This document shows positions 1-8,787 of a stretch of DNA of 64,000 nucleotides, piece after piece. The position numbers were made by a program, and so were the translations under genes. Source of the stretch: Nitrosopumilus sp. (lineage in GTDB: Archaea; Thermoproteota; Nitrososphaeria; Nitrososphaerales; Nitrosopumilaceae). The first letter of the stretch is position 1. Each line of letters opens with the position of its first letter. The DNA is taken from assembly GCA_029862745.1 (NCBI GenBank), contig JAOTWS010000004.1, positions 167,535-231,534 of the forward strand, written 5' to 3'. The notes beneath the pieces were generated by a model, which saw nothing but the letters and a program-made list of their open reading frames with translations, was not told the origin of the DNA and searched no databases.

Positions 1-1
1 T

Positions 2-553
2 GCAGAAGGTCCATTGTGGAAAAAAGAAGGAACATATATAGTCAGAGTTTTATACGGAGATGGAAATTCTGCAGAAACTGAATTTGATTATTCTCCAAGT
101 TCAAGTGCAATTGGGGCAACAACCAATTTCGAAGTAGATGCTGGAAGTCATGGTACATTTGATGTAAAATACACAATCAAAGGAGGAACAGTCAAGAACA
201 TGATAGTAGATGCAAATATTTTTGCATTAATAGTACAAATAGATACAATAGATGATGGGGTAATCACACTGGAATTACCCAGAGAATTCATAGATGCTGT
301 AAAACAAGATGGTAAAGATGAAAAATTTATCATTCTAATTGATGGAATGGAAGTGTCTTATGAAGAACAACCTATAACGACTTTAGAATTTAGAACAATC
401 ACAATTAACTTCGAAGAAGACGATTCAGACATCGAGATTATTGGAACCTATGCGATTCCAGAATTTAGTTCCATAGTAATGATGATTTTAATTGTCGGGA
501 TTATGATAACAATTCTAGCCACTAAAAATAGACTCCAAATTACTAAGTTTTAG
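2..553 (+). CDS. C-terminal part of a PEFG-CTERM surface protein (5' end outside window)
   Basis: The frame is open from the first bases, so the true start lies upstream of the window and only the last 184 residues are seen. The visible part looks like an extracellular beta-rich domain. It ends with a PEFG-type sorting signal: the motif IPEFSS, one hydrophobic helix (about 20 residues) and a short basic tail (KNRLQ). In Nitrosopumilales this tripartite tail is known on exported surface proteins and is thought to be read by an archaeosortase. The function of the rest is not recognisable. Its stop overlaps the end of the convergent cysteine desulfurase gene by 11 bases. Confidence 0.8.
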   Translation, partial: AEGPLWKKEGTYIVRVLYGDGNSAETEFDYSPSSSAIGATTNFEVDAGSHGTFDVKYTIKGGTVKNMIVDANIFALIVQIDTIDDGVITLELPREFIDAVKQDGKDEKFIILIDGMEVSYEEQPITTLEFRTITINFEEDDSDIEIIGTYAIPEFSSIVMMILIVGIMITILATKNRLQITKF

Positions 554-1712
554 AAACAAAAGAATATTTTTCTTTGAATGGTGAAAATGATCTAAGTTCT
601 TCAACGATTTTTTTGAGAATATTTACTGTTTCATCAATTTCATTCTTATTATTAAAAATCCCAACAGTTAATCTCAGAGAACCTGTTATCTGTTCATGTG
701 AAAATCCCATGGCTTGTAATACATGTGAGGCTCTTTGTGTATTAACAGAACATGCAGATCCCGTTGATGCCGCAATTCCATGTTCATCAAGTTTGATAAT
801 AAGATCTTCACCGTTTATGCCAAGAAATGTAAAGTGAGCATTGTTTGGAAGTCTTAATTGAGGATTGCCATTCAAAGTTGTTACTGGAATTTCATCTAAT
901 ATTCTCCTAACAAGAAGGTCTCGAAGTTCTTTCACATAAGACGTGTTAGCATCTAAATTATTTTTTGCAATTTCGCATGCCTTACCAAATCCAACAATAT
1001 TTGCAACATTTTCAGTACCTGAACGTAAACCACGTTCTTGCCCTCCACCTAAAATAGCAGGAACAATATTGATGCCATTTTTTATGTATAATGCACCAAT
1101 CCCTTTTGGTCCATTAAGTTTATGAGAAGACATTGACAATAAATCAATACCATATTCTTTAACATCAATTGGGATTTTACCAATTGCTTGTACAGCATCA
1201 GTGTGAAATGGAATCTTTCTTTCATTACAAAATTTAGCAATTTCTTGAATTGGCTGGATTGTACCAACCTCGTTATTTCCAAACATGATAGAGACTAAAC
1301 ATGTTTTATCAGATAGTTGATTTTTCAAATCAGATATAGAAACCATACCAAATTTATCAACTGGCAGATAAACTACATCTATTCCATTTTGAGATAATTT
1401 TTTACAAGGTTCTAGTATTGCGTCATGTTCAATTGACGATGTAATAATTTGACATGATGTGTTTTTCATAGATAGTCCTGCCAGAGCAGCATTGTTAGAT
1501 TCAGTACCACCAGAAGTAAGCAAAATCTCAGAAGGATCGGCGTTGATTAATGATGCAATTTGTTTTCTTGCTTTTTCAACAGCTTTGCGAGCTAATCTAC
1601 CATATCGATGAATCGAAGATGGGTTTCCATATTGCTCCTTAAGATATGGAAGCATTGAATTTAGAACATCTTCATGAATTTGAGTGGATGCAGCATTATC
1701 TAAGTAGATCAA
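543..1712 (-). CDS. Cysteine desulfurase (NifS/IscS family, PLP-dependent)
   Basis: The 389-residue protein releases sulfur from cysteine as an enzyme-bound persulfide. Visible motifs are GGTESNN near residue 68, HTDAVQAIGK near 170, the PLP lysine in SSHKLNGPKG (K198) and the active-site cysteine in TGSACS (C321). The length is normal for the class. It is the last gene of a minus-strand run larC-larE-desulfurase and overlaps larE by 4 bases (1709-1712), so the two are probably translationally coupled. That placement suggests it delivers sulfur to LarE, though it may also serve Fe-S assembly and tRNA thiolation (inference). Confidence 0.93.
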   Translation of the reverse strand: MIYLDNAASTQIHEDVLNSMLPYLKEQYGNPSSIHRYGRLARKAVEKARKQIASLINADPSEILLTSGGTESNNAALAGLSMKNTSCQIITSSIEHDAILEPCKKLSQNGIDVVYLPVDKFGMVSISDLKNQLSDKTCLVSIMFGNNEVGTIQPIQEIAKFCNERKIPFHTDAVQAIGKIPIDVKEYGIDLLSMSSHKLNGPKGIGALYIKNGINIVPAILGGGQERGLRSGTENVANIVGFGKACEIAKNNLDANTSYVKELRDLLVRRILDEIPVTTLNGNPQLRLPNNAHFTFLGINGEDLIIKLDEHGIAASTGSACSVNTQRASHVLQAMGFSHEQITGSLRLTVGIFNNKNEIDETVNILKKIVEELRSFSPFKEKYSFVSKT

Positions 1713-2509
1713 TCTGCAATCACATTTATTTTTCCAGGTCTATATCCTTCTTGATCTACTTTAACATCAGTAAAACCAATCATCTTTAATTTTTCAGTAA
1801 TATGTTCCAAGATTATATTATCATCAAACAAATAGATCATTTCCTTATCAACTTCAATTTTTGCTAAGCCATTTAGATCACGTACTCTAACATGATCTAG
1901 ATTTGTGAGTTGTTTAACAATGCCTTCTGCTAATTCAATTCGAGTTAACTTTTCAGCAGTAACCCTTTGACCCCAAGGAATTCGCGAAGCTAAACATGAA
2001 TTTGATGGCTTGTTAAAAACAGATAAACCTACAAATTTTGCTGCTTCTCTAATTTGTGATTTTGAAAAGTTAGTCTCCACTAGTGGACTTCTAATCCCAT
2101 TTTGTTTAAGAGCTTCAATTCCAGGCCTATAATCTCCCAAATCATCAATATTTGTTCCATCAACTATAATCTCAACATTATTTTCTTTTGCCAACTTTAT
2201 CAAATGATCACCTAATTCCAGTCTACAATGAAAACATCGTTTTAAATCATTTTTTGCAAAGTCTTCATTTTTTAGTTCATCATAATCCAACAAAATTTGT
2301 TGAATTCCAATCTCAGAGCATATCTGTTTAGCAGTTTCAAGTTCTTCTTTTGAGAGTGTTTTATAGTCAGCAGTAACTGCAATAGCAGAAGAGCCTAATT
2401 TTTTAAATGCAGCATATGCAACAAGAGCGCTATCAACACCGCCAGATAAAGCGATCATTACTTTGTTTTTACCCTCAAACCAATTTACAAGATCATTAAG
2501 ATGAGTCAT
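1709..2509 (-). CDS. larE: LarE-type ATP-dependent sulfur transferase (nickel-pincer cofactor synthesis)
   Basis: The PP-loop ATP pyrophosphatase motif ALSGGVDSALVAY lies near the N-terminus, and the family signature SNSCLASRIPWG follows about 150 residues later. In this pathway LarE adenylates pyridinium-3,5-dicarboxylate mononucleotide and inserts sulfur. The protein has a CxxC pair (RCFHC) plus the family cysteine in SCLASR. Three cysteines fit the [4Fe-4S]-dependent LarE type rather than the single-cysteine sacrificial type (inference). I chose ATG at 2509; an ATG at 2530 would add seven residues. It overlaps the end of larC by 14 bases and the cysteine desulfurase by 4. Confidence 0.9.
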   Translation of the reverse strand: MTHLNDLVNWFEGKNKVMIALSGGVDSALVAYAAFKKLGSSAIAVTADYKTLSKEELETAKQICSEIGIQQILLDYDELKNEDFAKNDLKRCFHCRLELGDHLIKLAKENNVEIIVDGTNIDDLGDYRPGIEALKQNGIRSPLVETNFSKSQIREAAKFVGLSVFNKPSNSCLASRIPWGQRVTAEKLTRIELAEGIVKQLTNLDHVRVRDLNGLAKIEVDKEMIYLFDDNIILEHITEKLKMIGFTDVKVDQEGYRPGKINVIAD

Positions 2510-3731
2510 TAGAATTCTCCAATTTTTCAATCTCTTTTCTTAATAATAATTCTGTTTCTTTGATAGATTTATCCAAAATACTAGATATTCTTTTTAAATC
2601 ATCAAATTCTATTTTAAAATTAGTTTTTTGTTTATATGAAAATTGTTTATAACGCACCTGAAAAGATTGTCCATCTAAAATTATAGAAACATCATAGATT
2701 TTTCTAGGAATAATAAAGCGGTTAGAATCTAAAACCCTTATTCCCAAAGTGCCAGTTTCCATCACTAAGATATCAATAATTTTATCAACATTTTCCTCAG
2801 TGCAGATTACAGAAATAAGGTTAGTAGGTCTTCCTTTTTTAGAGATTCCAGTATAAATTGAAACATCTCTTGCTCCTTTTTCCATCATTGTTTCAATTAA
2901 ATTTCCTAGAATTTCTCCTGAAACATCATCTACATTTGTTTCAAGAATTTTTACAGTATCGATTTCAAAATTATTTTCAGAGCCTAAAACAATTTTAAGC
3001 ACATTTGAAAAAGTTTCAAAATTTTTCTGGCCTGCGCCATAACCAATTGAGTTAATCTTCATTTGAGGATAATAATCAACAGGTGTTATGGCTAAGTTTA
3101 CCAAAATACAAGCACCTGTAGGTGTGGTTAATTCTTCATTTGCATTGTTTCCTTTTATAATTAAATTTGAGTTTTTAAAAATTTCAAGAATAGCACTTGC
3201 CGGATTAGACATTGTACCATGCGAAAATGTTACAGAGCCACCACCCACAGATACTGGAAGACAAACTATTTTGTGATCAAATAATGCCAAATCATCTAAT
3301 GCAATTGCAATACCAACAATATCTACAAGAGTATCAATGCTAGAAGATTCATGAAAATGAACCGAGTCTTCAGGAATCCCATGAATTTTTGATTCTGAAG
3401 AAATAAGTGTATCAATACAAGATTCTGCAAACAATTTTGCTTTTTCAGAAAGTCCAATGGCTTGTGTAGAATCATTAATTGCTTTTTTGATTTCCAAACC
3501 TTTTCTTTCATGAACATCTTCGTTAATTTCTAAAATTAGTTGAATAGAGTCAATTCCATGTTTCTGAATTTTTTGAAAATTAATTTTCATTATAGAAGAA
3601 CCAGCAAGAAATTTTTCGGCCTGTTTAATTCCATCAAGTATTCTATTTTTGTTAGCACCTAAATCTACTAGGCTACAAAGTAGCATATCTCCAGAGATAC
3701 CAGCGATCTGCGGATCTATTACGAGCACCAT
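2496..3731 (-). CDS. larC: LarC, nickel insertion protein for the pincer cofactor
   Basis: The 411-residue protein has the LarC/DUF111 hallmarks: IDPQIAGISGDM at the N-terminus, HFHESSSIDTLVDIVG near residue 130, VSVGGGSVTFSHGTMSNPA in the middle and ETNVDDVSGEILG near 265. LarC places nickel into the dithio-dicarboxylate mononucleotide made by LarB and LarE, using CTP in characterised homologs. It is a single intact frame, whereas some bacteria split it into larC1/larC2 by programmed frameshift. It is divergent from malate dehydrogenase, with larB just beyond that gene. The ATG start leaves about 90 bp of shared divergent promoter region. Confidence 0.92.
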   Translation of the reverse strand: MVLVIDPQIAGISGDMLLCSLVDLGANKNRILDGIKQAEKFLAGSSIMKINFQKIQKHGIDSIQLILEINEDVHERKGLEIKKAINDSTQAIGLSEKAKLFAESCIDTLISSESKIHGIPEDSVHFHESSSIDTLVDIVGIAIALDDLALFDHKIVCLPVSVGGGSVTFSHGTMSNPASAILEIFKNSNLIIKGNNANEELTTPTGACILVNLAITPVDYYPQMKINSIGYGAGQKNFETFSNVLKIVLGSENNFEIDTVKILETNVDDVSGEILGNLIETMMEKGARDVSIYTGISKKGRPTNLISVICTEENVDKIIDILVMETGTLGIRVLDSNRFIIPRKIYDVSIILDGQSFQVRYKQFSYKQKTNFKIEFDDLKRISSILDKSIKETELLLRKEIEKLENSNDSS

Positions 3732-3820
3732 GATTCAAAATTATCAAAAATGTTTATAAATTCGCCTAATTGTTGGCTAATTTCATTAGATTTAATAAAT
3801 CAAAATCAACGAGACTTTTC

Positions 3821-4735
3821 ATGATCACAATTATTGGTTCTGGAAAAGTAGGTGGAGATGCAGCATTATTCTCAGCGTTAAAGAGGTTAGATGATCAAAT
3901 ACTGTTGCTAGATGTTGCTAAAGGACTTCCACAAGGAGAGGCAATGGATATCAACCATATGCTATCAGAACAAGGAATTGATGTAGAGGTAAAGGGTTCT
4001 AATAATTTTGAAGATATGAAAGGTTCAAACGTTGTAGTAGTAGTTGCAGGCTCTGGAAGAAAACCAGGGATGACAAGAATGGATCTCTTAAAAATTAATG
4101 CAACAATTGTAAAAAGTGTAGTTGAAAATATCAAAAAATATGCAGACAATTCTATGATCATTCCAGTTACAAATCCACTAGATCCAATGGCATACATCAC
4201 ATACAAAGTGTCAGGATTTGACAGAAGTAGAATTTTTGGAATGGGTGGAATGCTTGATTTATCAAGATTTAGACAATTTATTCATGAGGCAACAGGCCAT
4301 TCTCGTGATTCCATTAGAGCACTAGTAATTGGAGAACATGGCGAAAACATGTTGCCATTGCCAAGGTTTTCATCCGTATCAGGAATCCCATTATCATCAT
4401 TTCTTCCAAAAGAGAAATTAGATGAGTTGGTTCAAAACACAAAACAAGTTGCAGCAAAAGTCATAGAATTGAAAGGTGCAACAGTTCACGCACCAGGAAA
4501 TGCAATCTCTGCAATGATTGAATCAGTGGTAAGAGATAGAAAACAAGTAATTCCAGTTGCAACATATCTTGACGGCGAATATGGTCATTCAGATGTAACA
4601 ATCGGAGTTCCGGCAATTATTGGAAAGAAAGGAGTAGAAAAGATCATTGAGCTAGACCTAAATAATGAAGAAAGACAAGCATTTGATCGAGCCGTTAAGA
4701 ATGTCAAAGACGCAATCTCGGGTATTGAGATCTAA
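3821..4735 (+). CDS. mdh: Malate dehydrogenase (lactate/malate dehydrogenase family)
   Basis: The 304-residue NAD-dependent dehydrogenase interconverts malate and oxaloacetate. The Rossmann start [15 protein letters not shown] is at the N-terminus, the mobile loop carries RKPGMTR (the second Arg favours malate), VTNPLD follows, and the catalytic His is in [10 protein letters not shown] chose ATG at 3821 because the glycine-rich loop begins at once; the frame extends upstream to a TTG at 3770, but those residues are not dehydrogenase-like. It is embedded between larC (divergent) and larB (33 bp downstream), an odd place for a TCA-cycle gene. Confidence 0.93.
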   Translation: MITIIGSGKVGGDAALFSALKRLDDQILLLDVAKGLPQGEAMDINHMLSEQGIDVEVKGSNNFEDMKGSNVVVVVAGSGRKPGMTRMDLLKINATIVKSVVENIKKYADNSMIIPVTNPLDPMAYITYKVSGFDRSRIFGMGGMLDLSRFRQFIHEATGHSRDSIRALVIGEHGENMLPLPRFSSVSGIPLSSFLPKEKLDELVQNTKQVAAKVIELKGATVHAPGNAISAMIESVVRDRKQVIPVATYLDGEYGHSDVTIGVPAIIGKKGVEKIIELDLNNEERQAFDRAVKNVKDAISGIEI

Positions 4736-4768
4736 GCATTTTTTTATCATAACAGAGAAAAAACATTA

Positions 4769-5563
4769 TTGGAACTTCAAGAAATTTTAGAGTCATTAAA
4801 GGCAGGTAAGACCTCAGTTAGTAATGCAAAAAAGCTCCTTTCACTATACACAATTGAAGAAGTCGAAGAGTTTGCAAAAATCGATATTAACCGAAGAAAA
4901 AGAAGAGGTATTCCAGAAGTAATTTTTGCTGAAACAAAACAATTAGAGGAGACTAAAAAAATTATTGAAAAAACTCTAGAGAAAACAAATGTAGTAATCG
5001 TGTCAAGACTTAAGAAAAACGACTATCCAAAGATCATAGAGTTTGCAAAGAAATTAAAAGTCAAAATAGAGATTGGGAAAAATTCATCGTCGTTATTGCT
5101 ATTCAAAAACCCAATTAAATTTCACGGGGGAAAAGTTGGAATTTTAACTGCAGGTACATCCGATATTGGAGTTGCAGAAGAATCAAGATTAATGTGCCAA
5201 GCAATGAATTGTAAATGTATTACAAGTTATGATGTAGGAGTTGCAGGCATACAAAGAATTTTTCCAGTTTTGAAAAAAATGATAAAAGAAGATGTAGATT
5301 GCATAATAGTTGCTGCAGGAATGGAAGGGGCTTTAGCTACTCTTGTATCCACTATGGTAGATATTCCAATAATAGGAATTCCAACATCTGTAGGATATGG
5401 ATATGGCGGAAAAGGCATAGCAGCACTTGCTTCAATGCTTCAAAGTTGTTCGTTAGGATTATCAGTTGTAAATATCGATAATGGAATTGCAGCTGGAGGA
5501 ATAGCTGCAAACATTGCAAATAGAGCATCTAAAAAACATCCGATTCATAATTTAAAAAAATAA
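4769..5563 (+). CDS. larB: LarB, pincer cofactor carboxylase (AIR-carboxylase-like)
   Basis: The 264-residue protein carboxylates and hydrolyses nicotinic acid adenine dinucleotide to pyridinium-3,5-dicarboxylate mononucleotide, the first step of nickel-pincer cofactor synthesis. The N-terminal helical region is followed by FAETKQLEE, and the PurE-like C-terminal domain has GILTAGTSDIGVAEE, ITSYDVGVAGIQR, AAGMEGALATLV and PTSVGYGYGGKG. The start is TTG at 4769, with no better start downstream of the conserved N-terminus. It follows mdh by 33 bp on the same strand and completes a larB/larC/larE set within 3 kb. Confidence 0.92.
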   Translation: MELQEILESLKAGKTSVSNAKKLLSLYTIEEVEEFAKIDINRRKRRGIPEVIFAETKQLEETKKIIEKTLEKTNVVIVSRLKKNDYPKIIEFAKKLKVKIEIGKNSSSLLLFKNPIKFHGGKVGILTAGTSDIGVAEESRLMCQAMNCKCITSYDVGVAGIQRIFPVLKKMIKEDVDCIIVAAGMEGALATLVSTMVDIPIIGIPTSVGYGYGGKGIAALASMLQSCSLGLSVVNIDNGIAAGGIAANIANRASKKHPIHNLKK

Positions 5564-5615
5564 GAGCATTTATTCTCGTAAATGATATATAAGATACTTT
5601 AACAAAGTCTGATAA

Positions 5616-7196
5616 TTGGCTGGGAAACGTATTGTACTTACTGCGGATCGTAGTTTGATGACAAATTATAGAGGGAATTTTCTTTATGGATTTATTGCGT
5701 GTGGACCATATGAGGTCCTTCCAGAATGGGTTTTTGATAAAGTATTTTGTCCTTCTGTAGAAACAGATCCAGTTACAGGTGAAGTTAAGGTTGCTCAAGT
5801 AGGATTAAGAAGAATTGAGAGTTCATTAATTCAAGGAGGATACAAAAGAGAGGATGTATTTCTTGCACATCCTGAAATGTTACAGAAATCAATTGGTCCA
5901 GATACTAAAGTTGTCGGAATTAATGTAATGGACCCATTAGGAATGGCGCCAGTTACAACAACAATGTCTCCTGAAAAATTGTCATATGTTGCAATGAAAT
6001 TCAAGAAAATGTGTGCAAGCATAATTCAACTCAAAAAGAAATATGATTTCAAAGTAGTAGTTGGAGGCAATGGCGCATGGGAGCTAGCTAAATCTGATAG
6101 GATGAAAATACATGGAATTGATACAGTTGTTGTTGGTGAGGCCGACGAGTTAGCTGTTGATTTGTTCCAAGATCTAGAAAAAAATGATGCTCCAGAAATG
6201 ATGCATTGTTTTGTGAGAAATCTTGAGAACATACCAATAATTGAAGGTCCAACAATTAATTCACTAATTGAAGCAATGAGAGGCTGTGGTAGAGGTTGCG
6301 ATTTTTGTGATGTAAACAAAAGATCAAAGAAGGATCTTCCACTAGAGAGATTACAACATGAAGCAAAAATTAATTTAGATTACGGATTTGATTCAATTTG
6401 GTTACATTCAGATGAAATGTTACTTTATGGATGTGACAATAGAGACTTTGTTCCAAACAGAGATGCAATAGTAGATTTATGGAAAGGACTCAAAGGTCTA
6501 GGAGCTAATTTTATTGGAACAACGCACATGACATTTTCAGCAGTAGCTGCTGATCCTACGTTGATGCAACAAATTTCACATATCAATGAGCAAGATAAGA
6601 CAGGAAGATGGCTAGCAACTAATTTAGGAATTGAAACAGTTGCGCCGGCAATGGTAAAAAAACACCTAGGTGTAAAAACAAAACCATTTGCACCTGAAGA
6701 ATGGGGAAGTGTCGTAAGAGAAGGTGCAAAGATTCTAAATGAGAATCACTGGTTCCCTGCTGCAACAATCATTATTGGTTGGCCAGATGAAACGCCAGAT
6801 GATATTCAATATACTATTGATATGATGAGCGATTTCAGAGAGATGGATTTCAGAGGTCTAGTTGCACCATTACTTTATCAAGACTTTAGCGAGAAAAACT
6901 CAATGCACTTTGGAAACCTAAATGAGGCACAATTTACATTATTTTGGAAATGTTGGGAGAACAATTTACGCGTGATCAATGACATCATTCCAATTATTCT
7001 CAGAAACAAAACATATGGACCACCAATGAAAGTATTCATGTATGGAATTCTTAAAGCAGGTACTTGGGCAATTATGAGATACCTACGAGGACTATGTAAG
7101 GATCTCTTCAATGGAAGAACACCTGATGAGATTATTGATAAATATGCAAGAAGTAGATCAGTATCTGCACCAAAAATTCAAACAAAGAAATTATAG
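5616..7196 (+). CDS. B12-binding-type radical SAM protein
   Basis: The 526-residue protein has a cobalamin-binding-like N-terminal half (VVGINVMDPLG and VVVGGNGAWEL, then VVVGEADELAVDLF near residue 180). The radical SAM cluster motif is MRGCGRGCDFCDV near 225, spaced C-x3-C-x2-C. The middle part (GTTHMTFSAV, NLGIETV, IIIGWPDETPDD) is typical of the TIM-barrel. The start is TTG at 5616. The substrate cannot be read from sequence. Similar archaeal enzymes include the GDGT ring synthases (Grs), which is a reasonable candidate role but unproven here. It is monocistronic, 52 bp after larB, and followed by an AT-rich palindromic tail. Confidence 0.85.
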   Translation: MAGKRIVLTADRSLMTNYRGNFLYGFIACGPYEVLPEWVFDKVFCPSVETDPVTGEVKVAQVGLRRIESSLIQGGYKREDVFLAHPEMLQKSIGPDTKVVGINVMDPLGMAPVTTTMSPEKLSYVAMKFKKMCASIIQLKKKYDFKVVVGGNGAWELAKSDRMKIHGIDTVVVGEADELAVDLFQDLEKNDAPEMMHCFVRNLENIPIIEGPTINSLIEAMRGCGRGCDFCDVNKRSKKDLPLERLQHEAKINLDYGFDSIWLHSDEMLLYGCDNRDFVPNRDAIVDLWKGLKGLGANFIGTTHMTFSAVAADPTLMQQISHINEQDKTGRWLATNLGIETVAPAMVKKHLGVKTKPFAPEEWGSVVREGAKILNENHWFPAATIIIGWPDETPDDIQYTIDMMSDFREMDFRGLVAPLLYQDFSEKNSMHFGNLNEAQFTLFWKCWENNLRVINDIIPIILRNKTYGPPMKVFMYGILKAGTWAIMRYLRGLCKDLFNGRTPDEIIDKYARSRSVSAPKIQTKKL

Positions 7197-7311
7197 ATTA
7201 TTATCATAACAATAATAATATAAAAAAAATAATCATTATTTAGCAATAATCTTAATTTAATTAGACATAACATAAAATCACGCCTACAAATAGTGTGTGA
7301 GGTAAGAGATT

Positions 7312-7641
7312 CTATTTTTGCAGGGTTTCAATAGCTTTGTCTGCTATTGTATTTCGTTTTGGTGTTAGAGAAATAAAATAAACTTTATCAGCTCTCTCAA
7401 TAGTTTCGACTTTTTTGTATGATTTTGATTTTACATCAAATTCATAGATTCCAGGGTCAAGTGAACCCTTTGCATAAAGCATAAGATATGTTTCTCCCGT
7501 TGATGGACTAAGTGGAATGAAAGACAACACATAGCCTTTGTAAGAGTTTATTGGCATAGTATTTTTCATCGGAGGAGCAGCTGATGTCATATACATTAGA
7601 AGATCGTCAACTGTATCAAATTCTTCATATTCTGTATGCAT
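7312..7641 (-). CDS. Conserved hypothetical protein, 109 residues
   Basis: A small soluble protein without a signal peptide or membrane segment. It starts MHTEYEEFDTVDDLL and is mixed alpha/beta, with no metal-binding motif. I do not recognise the family. The codon pattern resembles its neighbours and the ATG start is clean, so it is probably a real gene. It stands alone between the radical SAM gene (convergent) and the secreted-protein gene 7690-8733 on the same strand. Confidence 0.6.
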   Translation of the reverse strand: MHTEYEEFDTVDDLLMYMTSAAPPMKNTMPINSYKGYVLSFIPLSPSTGETYLMLYAKGSLDPGIYEFDVKSKSYKKVETIERADKVYFISLTPKRNTIADKAIETLQK

Positions 7642-7689
7642 AAAATAGGTTAATTGGTTTCAATATAATAACCTATTAAGAAATTTGGA

Positions 7690-8733
7690 TTATTTTCTGG
7701 ACTTGATATGATTATGAACTTTGATTCCAATTAATGCAGGTGCTGCAATGTACATTCCCAAATTAAGAGCAATTACAGAGATTCCCAATCCTAACACTTC
7801 AACTTCTGAACCTTCATCAGCTAAAGCCATTATAGATAATGTTGAAATCATTGGAGTGATAAATGCTCTAACTGCCTCTTGGAACAATGGGTTTTCTCTT
7901 TCCATATCAGCTATTGATGGGGCAAATGAGTAGTATATTGAATTAAATCCACTCATGAATGCTGCACCAGAAGCAGTGCTAAGTACAGTGTTATCTCTAA
8001 CCTCTCTGAGGAATTGTACTTGTGGTGCTAACTCAGTTCCATATGCTGCTGTTGCAATTAAACATCCACCTGTATCAGGTTTTTCAGTTTGAATCACTTG
8101 GCAAACACCATTTACTAATTCAGTACCAGCGCCACATATTGGTTCTTGAATAACTGGTGGTTCTTTATCAATACATTTACCATTTATCAAGTCTTGATCA
8201 GGAGTACATGTTACTGGTGCTGGTGGTTCTTTATCAATACATTTACCATTTATCAATTCTTGGTTAGAAGGACATGTTACGGGTACTGGTGGTTCAGTTA
8301 CTACTGGTGGTTTTGGTTTAGAGATAACTGCTTCTCCACCAACATAATTTATTGTAGTTTCAGCCTCATTTGAGCCAAAATGTAATTCAAGTGTATAATC
8401 ACCATTTATTTTCCATAGTGGTCCACCTGCAATGAATGTGCGCTCAAAAGTACCATCAGACTTTGGGGTAAATTGTCCAATTGTTACAAGATTATTCTCA
8501 GGGGATTTTAAAATGAAAGTAATTGCTTTTCCAGAATCAGTTGATGAATCATAATCTCGGATTTTTCCAGTAACAACTACAGTGCTACCATTTGCATATA
8601 TTTTTGTATCAGTAGTTACTGAAAGCGGTGGAATATTATGACTGTCTGCAAATGCAACACCGCTCATGCCATAAGATAAAATTGTTGTAGATAATAATAT
8701 GAATGCAAGTAACCCCATTAATCTCATTTTCAA
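7690..8733 (-). CDS. Secreted CFI-box-type protein with Cys repeats
   Basis: The 347-residue protein opens with a signal peptide, followed by a beta-sandwich-like region (about 30-130). Next come Pro-rich linkers with repeated units of the form C-x-N/D-Q-x-LINGKCIDKEPP (two near-identical copies and a third, divergent GTELVNGVC). The C-terminal domain begins GGCLIATAAYGTELAPQ and continues FLREVRDN, which matches the CFI-box-CTERM type seen at the C-termini of many exported prokaryotic proteins; the final 100 residues contain hydrophobic helices. Each repeat pairs cysteines that could form a disulfide. It lies upstream of no operon partner; the S-layer-like gene follows on the same strand 54 bp away at higher coordinates. 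Confidence 0.75.
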   Translation of the reverse strand: MKMRLMGLLAFILLSTTILSYGMSGVAFADSHNIPPLSVTTDTKIYANGSTVVVTGKIRDYDSSTDSGKAITFILKSPENNLVTIGQFTPKSDGTFERTFIAGGPLWKINGDYTLELHFGSNEAETTINYVGGEAVISKPKPPVVTEPPVPVTCPSNQELINGKCIDKEPPAPVTCTPDQDLINGKCIDKEPPVIQEPICGAGTELVNGVCQVIQTEKPDTGGCLIATAAYGTELAPQVQFLREVRDNTVLSTASGAAFMSGFNSIYYSFAPSIADMERENPLFQEAVRAFITPMISTLSIMALADEGSEVEVLGLGISVIALNLGMYIAAPALIGIKVHNHIKSRK

Positions 8734-8787
8734 TTTGAATCAGGTTTGTGAGTATTTATATTTTCAATGAAATAAAAATTGACCAGA

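Noticed and set aside
8146..8373. 75-residue plus-strand frame opposite the secreted CFI-box gene
   Set aside because: Trp/Tyr/Phe-rich repeats are the antisense of the Pro/Cys repeat region of the real gene.
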